Position numbers and translations under genes: made by a program. A DNA stretch of 7,881 bases, taken from the NCBI GenBank assembly GCA_001800675.1, contig MGVW01000037.1, forward strand, positions 1 through 7,881. The letters run 5' to 3'. The notes beneath the pieces were generated by a model. That model did not search any database. It worked only from the letters and a program-made list of their open reading frames with translations, and was not told the DNA's origin. This stretch comes from Euryarchaeota archaeon RBG_13_57_23. GTDB taxonomy: Archaea > Thermoplasmatota > Thermoplasmata > UBA10834. Below are positions 6,526 through 7,881 of the stretch, piece by piece. Numbering within the stretch: position 1 is the stretch's first letter; every line of letters starts with the position of its first letter.

Positions 6526-6895
6526 TCAGGTCCCAGCTAGGTAGTCCTTCCTCATAAGGAGGATGTAGATGAGCAGAACCGCGGCTGGTATGATTCCATC
6601 GGCTGCAGACGACAACACCAATGCGAGGGCCCAGATATCGAACACTATCGTGTAGGCGCTTGCCGCAATCGTCCCCCAGAACCCCCAAGGCTTGATAAAC
6701 CCCTGGTAGAGTCAGAAGCCCGACCACCCCAATCGCCAGGAAGCTGAACTACACGAAGTTCTCAATGAGCTGCGACTGATCTTCCTCGAACTGCATCTCA
6801 CCCGTGGTTCCGAGATAGAAGATGCCGACTCGGGCGGCGTAGTACATAGCTGCAAATAGCACGATCAACACCCTGAGGACTCTCTTGAGTTCCAT
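6526..6895 (-). pseudogene. Broken gene for a small multi-pass membrane protein
   Basis: Reading leftward from ATG 6895, the frame gives MELKRVLRVLIVLFAAMYYA and on to residue 48, meets TAG at 6749-6751, then resumes as FSFLAIGVVGLL. After 6713 the hydrophobic protein-like sequence continues only in another frame, as LYQGFIKPWGFWG, then IVFDIWALALVL and IPAAVLLIYILLMRKDY, ending at TGA 6526-6528. Removing the single base 6712 joins the two frames smoothly. The restored product is about 121 residues with roughly four membrane helices and a basic end. I do not recognise the family. It starts 44 bp after the QueG-like gene on the same strand, so it may once have been its operon partner. Two lesions suggest true decay. 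Sequencing error, or TAG decoded as pyrrolysine, could explain one lesion but not easily both. Confidence 0.75.
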
Positions 6896-6939
6896 CAAGA
6901 ACCTGCAGAAACCTGGCGATTACTACTGATTTTCGCACA

Positions 6940-7881
6940 TCACCCACGACGCGCCCCAGCAGCACCCAATTCAAGGAGCACTTTGAGGTTTCTGGGGAAT
7001 GACGTCAGGTCCAATCCTGCTCTTTTCAACCTTCTGTCGAGGTTCGCGGCTCGATCCCCTGAGAACTTCCCCCTGAGGAGGTACATCGTCTCATCCTCGC
7101 TGAACCGAGCGCGCACCTCGCGCCAGTTGATGATCTCCTTGTCGTAAGGGCAAACCCTCTGGCATCGCATGCAACCGATTATCGAGTTGTGTGCGGAAGG
7201 GTCGATCCAGGGAGGGAAAGGCTTCGAAGAAGGAAGCTCGTTGAATCGGGACAGACACTTCTCAGCATGTATCAGAAACCTATCGCCAGCGATCGCGCGT
7301 GTTGGACAGGCATTCTGACACGCCTTGCAGGTGGCGCATCTCTCAAGTACCTTCTTGTCCTGCCAGTGGTACTCAGGACTTACATAATCCGTATACAGCG
7401 CCGTGAGCGTGTGGAAGCTGCCGTACTTCGGGATGTACGTGATGTTGTTCCGGCCGTAGCAGGCGAGCCCGCTCCGCACCGCCAGAAGCTTCAATGGAAG
7501 GATAGCTCTCGCGATCCAGTACTTCTTGGGTGCAAGGGCTTCCTTGAGCAGTCGCCGGGTTCGATTTGACGCCCTGAAGTACTCCCCGTAGGTCGGTGGC
7601 ACCGTGAAATCGTGAACCATTCCCCTCCACTCGAATCTGGTTATCACAGCCGGCGAGGGGATAGCCGCTACGAGGATCGACTTCGCCTTGCTCATGCCCC
7701 TGGCCGCCTTAGGGTCCAGCCGTGATTTGACCCATTCGACGAAGAAATCGCTTTCAAGCTGCCCCTTGGCGTGAAGACCCCTGACCTCGTCTCTCAGTCC
7801 CTCTAGGTGATCTATCGAAACGAAGCGGCCGTAGCATTCATTCCTCTCCAGATATTCGAGCACTCTCACATCAATGCCTTC
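6940..7881 (-). CDS. QueG-like double [4Fe-4S] cluster protein (5' end beyond window)
   Basis: The frame is open through the right edge. GTG 7869 could be a start, but the reading frame continues upstream (Glu-Gly-Ile-Asp), so the true start may be outside. Residues are numbered from 7869. The protein resembles epoxyqueuosine reductase QueG, a cobalamin and double [4Fe-4S] enzyme that makes the tRNA base queuosine. The likely cobalamin-binding core includes SGLACYGRNN (133-142) and YGSFHTL (149-155). The ferredoxin part has CATCKACQNACP (C178, C181, C184, C188), a lone C205 and CMRCQRVCP (C233, C236, C240), exactly eight cluster cysteines. The Asp that begins QueG's VDSAP motif, the proposed proton donor, aligns with Ala120, and the rest of that motif is not kept. 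The protein ends about 70 residues after the second cluster, with no HEAT-repeat tail. Archaea normally make archaeosine rather than queuosine. A related reductase with another substrate is more likely than QueG itself. Confidence 0.88.
   Translation of the reverse strand, partial: EGIDVRVLEYLERNECYGRFVSIDHLEGLRDEVRGLHAKGQLESDFFVEWVKSRLDPKAARGMSKAKSILVAAIPSPAVITRFEWRGMVHDFTVPPTYGEYFRASNRTRRLLKEALAPKKYWIARAILPLKLLAVRSGLACYGRNNITYIPKYGSFHTLTALYTDYVSPEYHWQDKKVLERCATCKACQNACPTRAIAGDRFLIHAEKCLSRFNELPSSKPFPPWIDPSAHNSIIGCMRCQRVCPYDKEIINWREVRARFSEDETMYLLRGKFSGDRAANLDRRLKRAGLDLTSFPRNLKVLLELGAAGARRG

Noticed and set aside
6467..6727. 86-codon minus-strand open frame as a gene in its own right
   Set aside because: Only its first few codons carry membrane-protein character; after the frameshift point the convincing sequence is in another frame. 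It is part of the pseudogene.
1..7881. CRISPR array, tRNA gene, insertion sequence or defence cassette
   Set aside because: No regularly spaced repeats, cloverleaf-like segments, transposase motifs or recognisable defence genes were seen; the only tandem repeat encodes the protein linker.

Overview
The window looks archaeal, most likely from a euryarchaeal lineage near the Thermoplasmatota. This is inferred from several features. Arg AGG/AGA and Ile ATA codons are frequent in moderately GC-rich coding sequence. A TATA-like box sits about 30 nt ahead of a start codon, as in leaderless archaeal mRNAs. One Shine-Dalgarno is of the GGTGA type. Two proteins are exported: one carries many N-glycosylation sequons, the other has a DPTP-rich linker and a C-terminal membrane anchor. 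There is no rRNA or other marker gene, so the placement is tentative. I saw no tRNA, CRISPR array, insertion sequence or phage gene.

Layout. (1) 1-1243, minus strand: an exported, probably glycosylated protein of unknown function, cut by the window's left edge. (2) 1244-1601: a divergent intergenic region with weak promoter and inverted-repeat candidates. (3) 1602-4494, plus strand: a complete P-type cation ATPase (895 aa) followed 25 bp later by a 59-aa tautomerase of the 4-oxalocrotonate tautomerase superfamily, probably one transcript. (4) 4603-5028, plus: a four-helix membrane protein resembling DUF420 (YozB/CtaM-like), with a likely leaderless promoter. (5) 5217-6428, plus: a secreted, membrane-anchored zinc-dependent phospholipase C-like protein with all nine expected metal ligands, a Pro/Asp/Thr linker, a fibronectin type III domain and a C-terminal transmembrane anchor. 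(6) 6526-6895, minus: a broken gene for a small multi-pass membrane protein, with one in-frame TAG and one frameshift. (7) 6940-7881, minus: a QueG-like double 4Fe-4S protein, cut by the right edge, that has alanine where QueG has its catalytic aspartate.

The genes do not form one obvious pathway. The ATPase and tautomerase are probably co-transcribed. The phospholipase C-like gene is monocistronic and converges on the pseudogene/QueG-like pair. I do not see a convincing new multi-gene defence or mobile system. The most unusual items are the phospholipase C-like surface enzyme in a probable archaeon, the QueG-like protein without its catalytic acid, and the decayed membrane-protein gene that ORF calling would miss.
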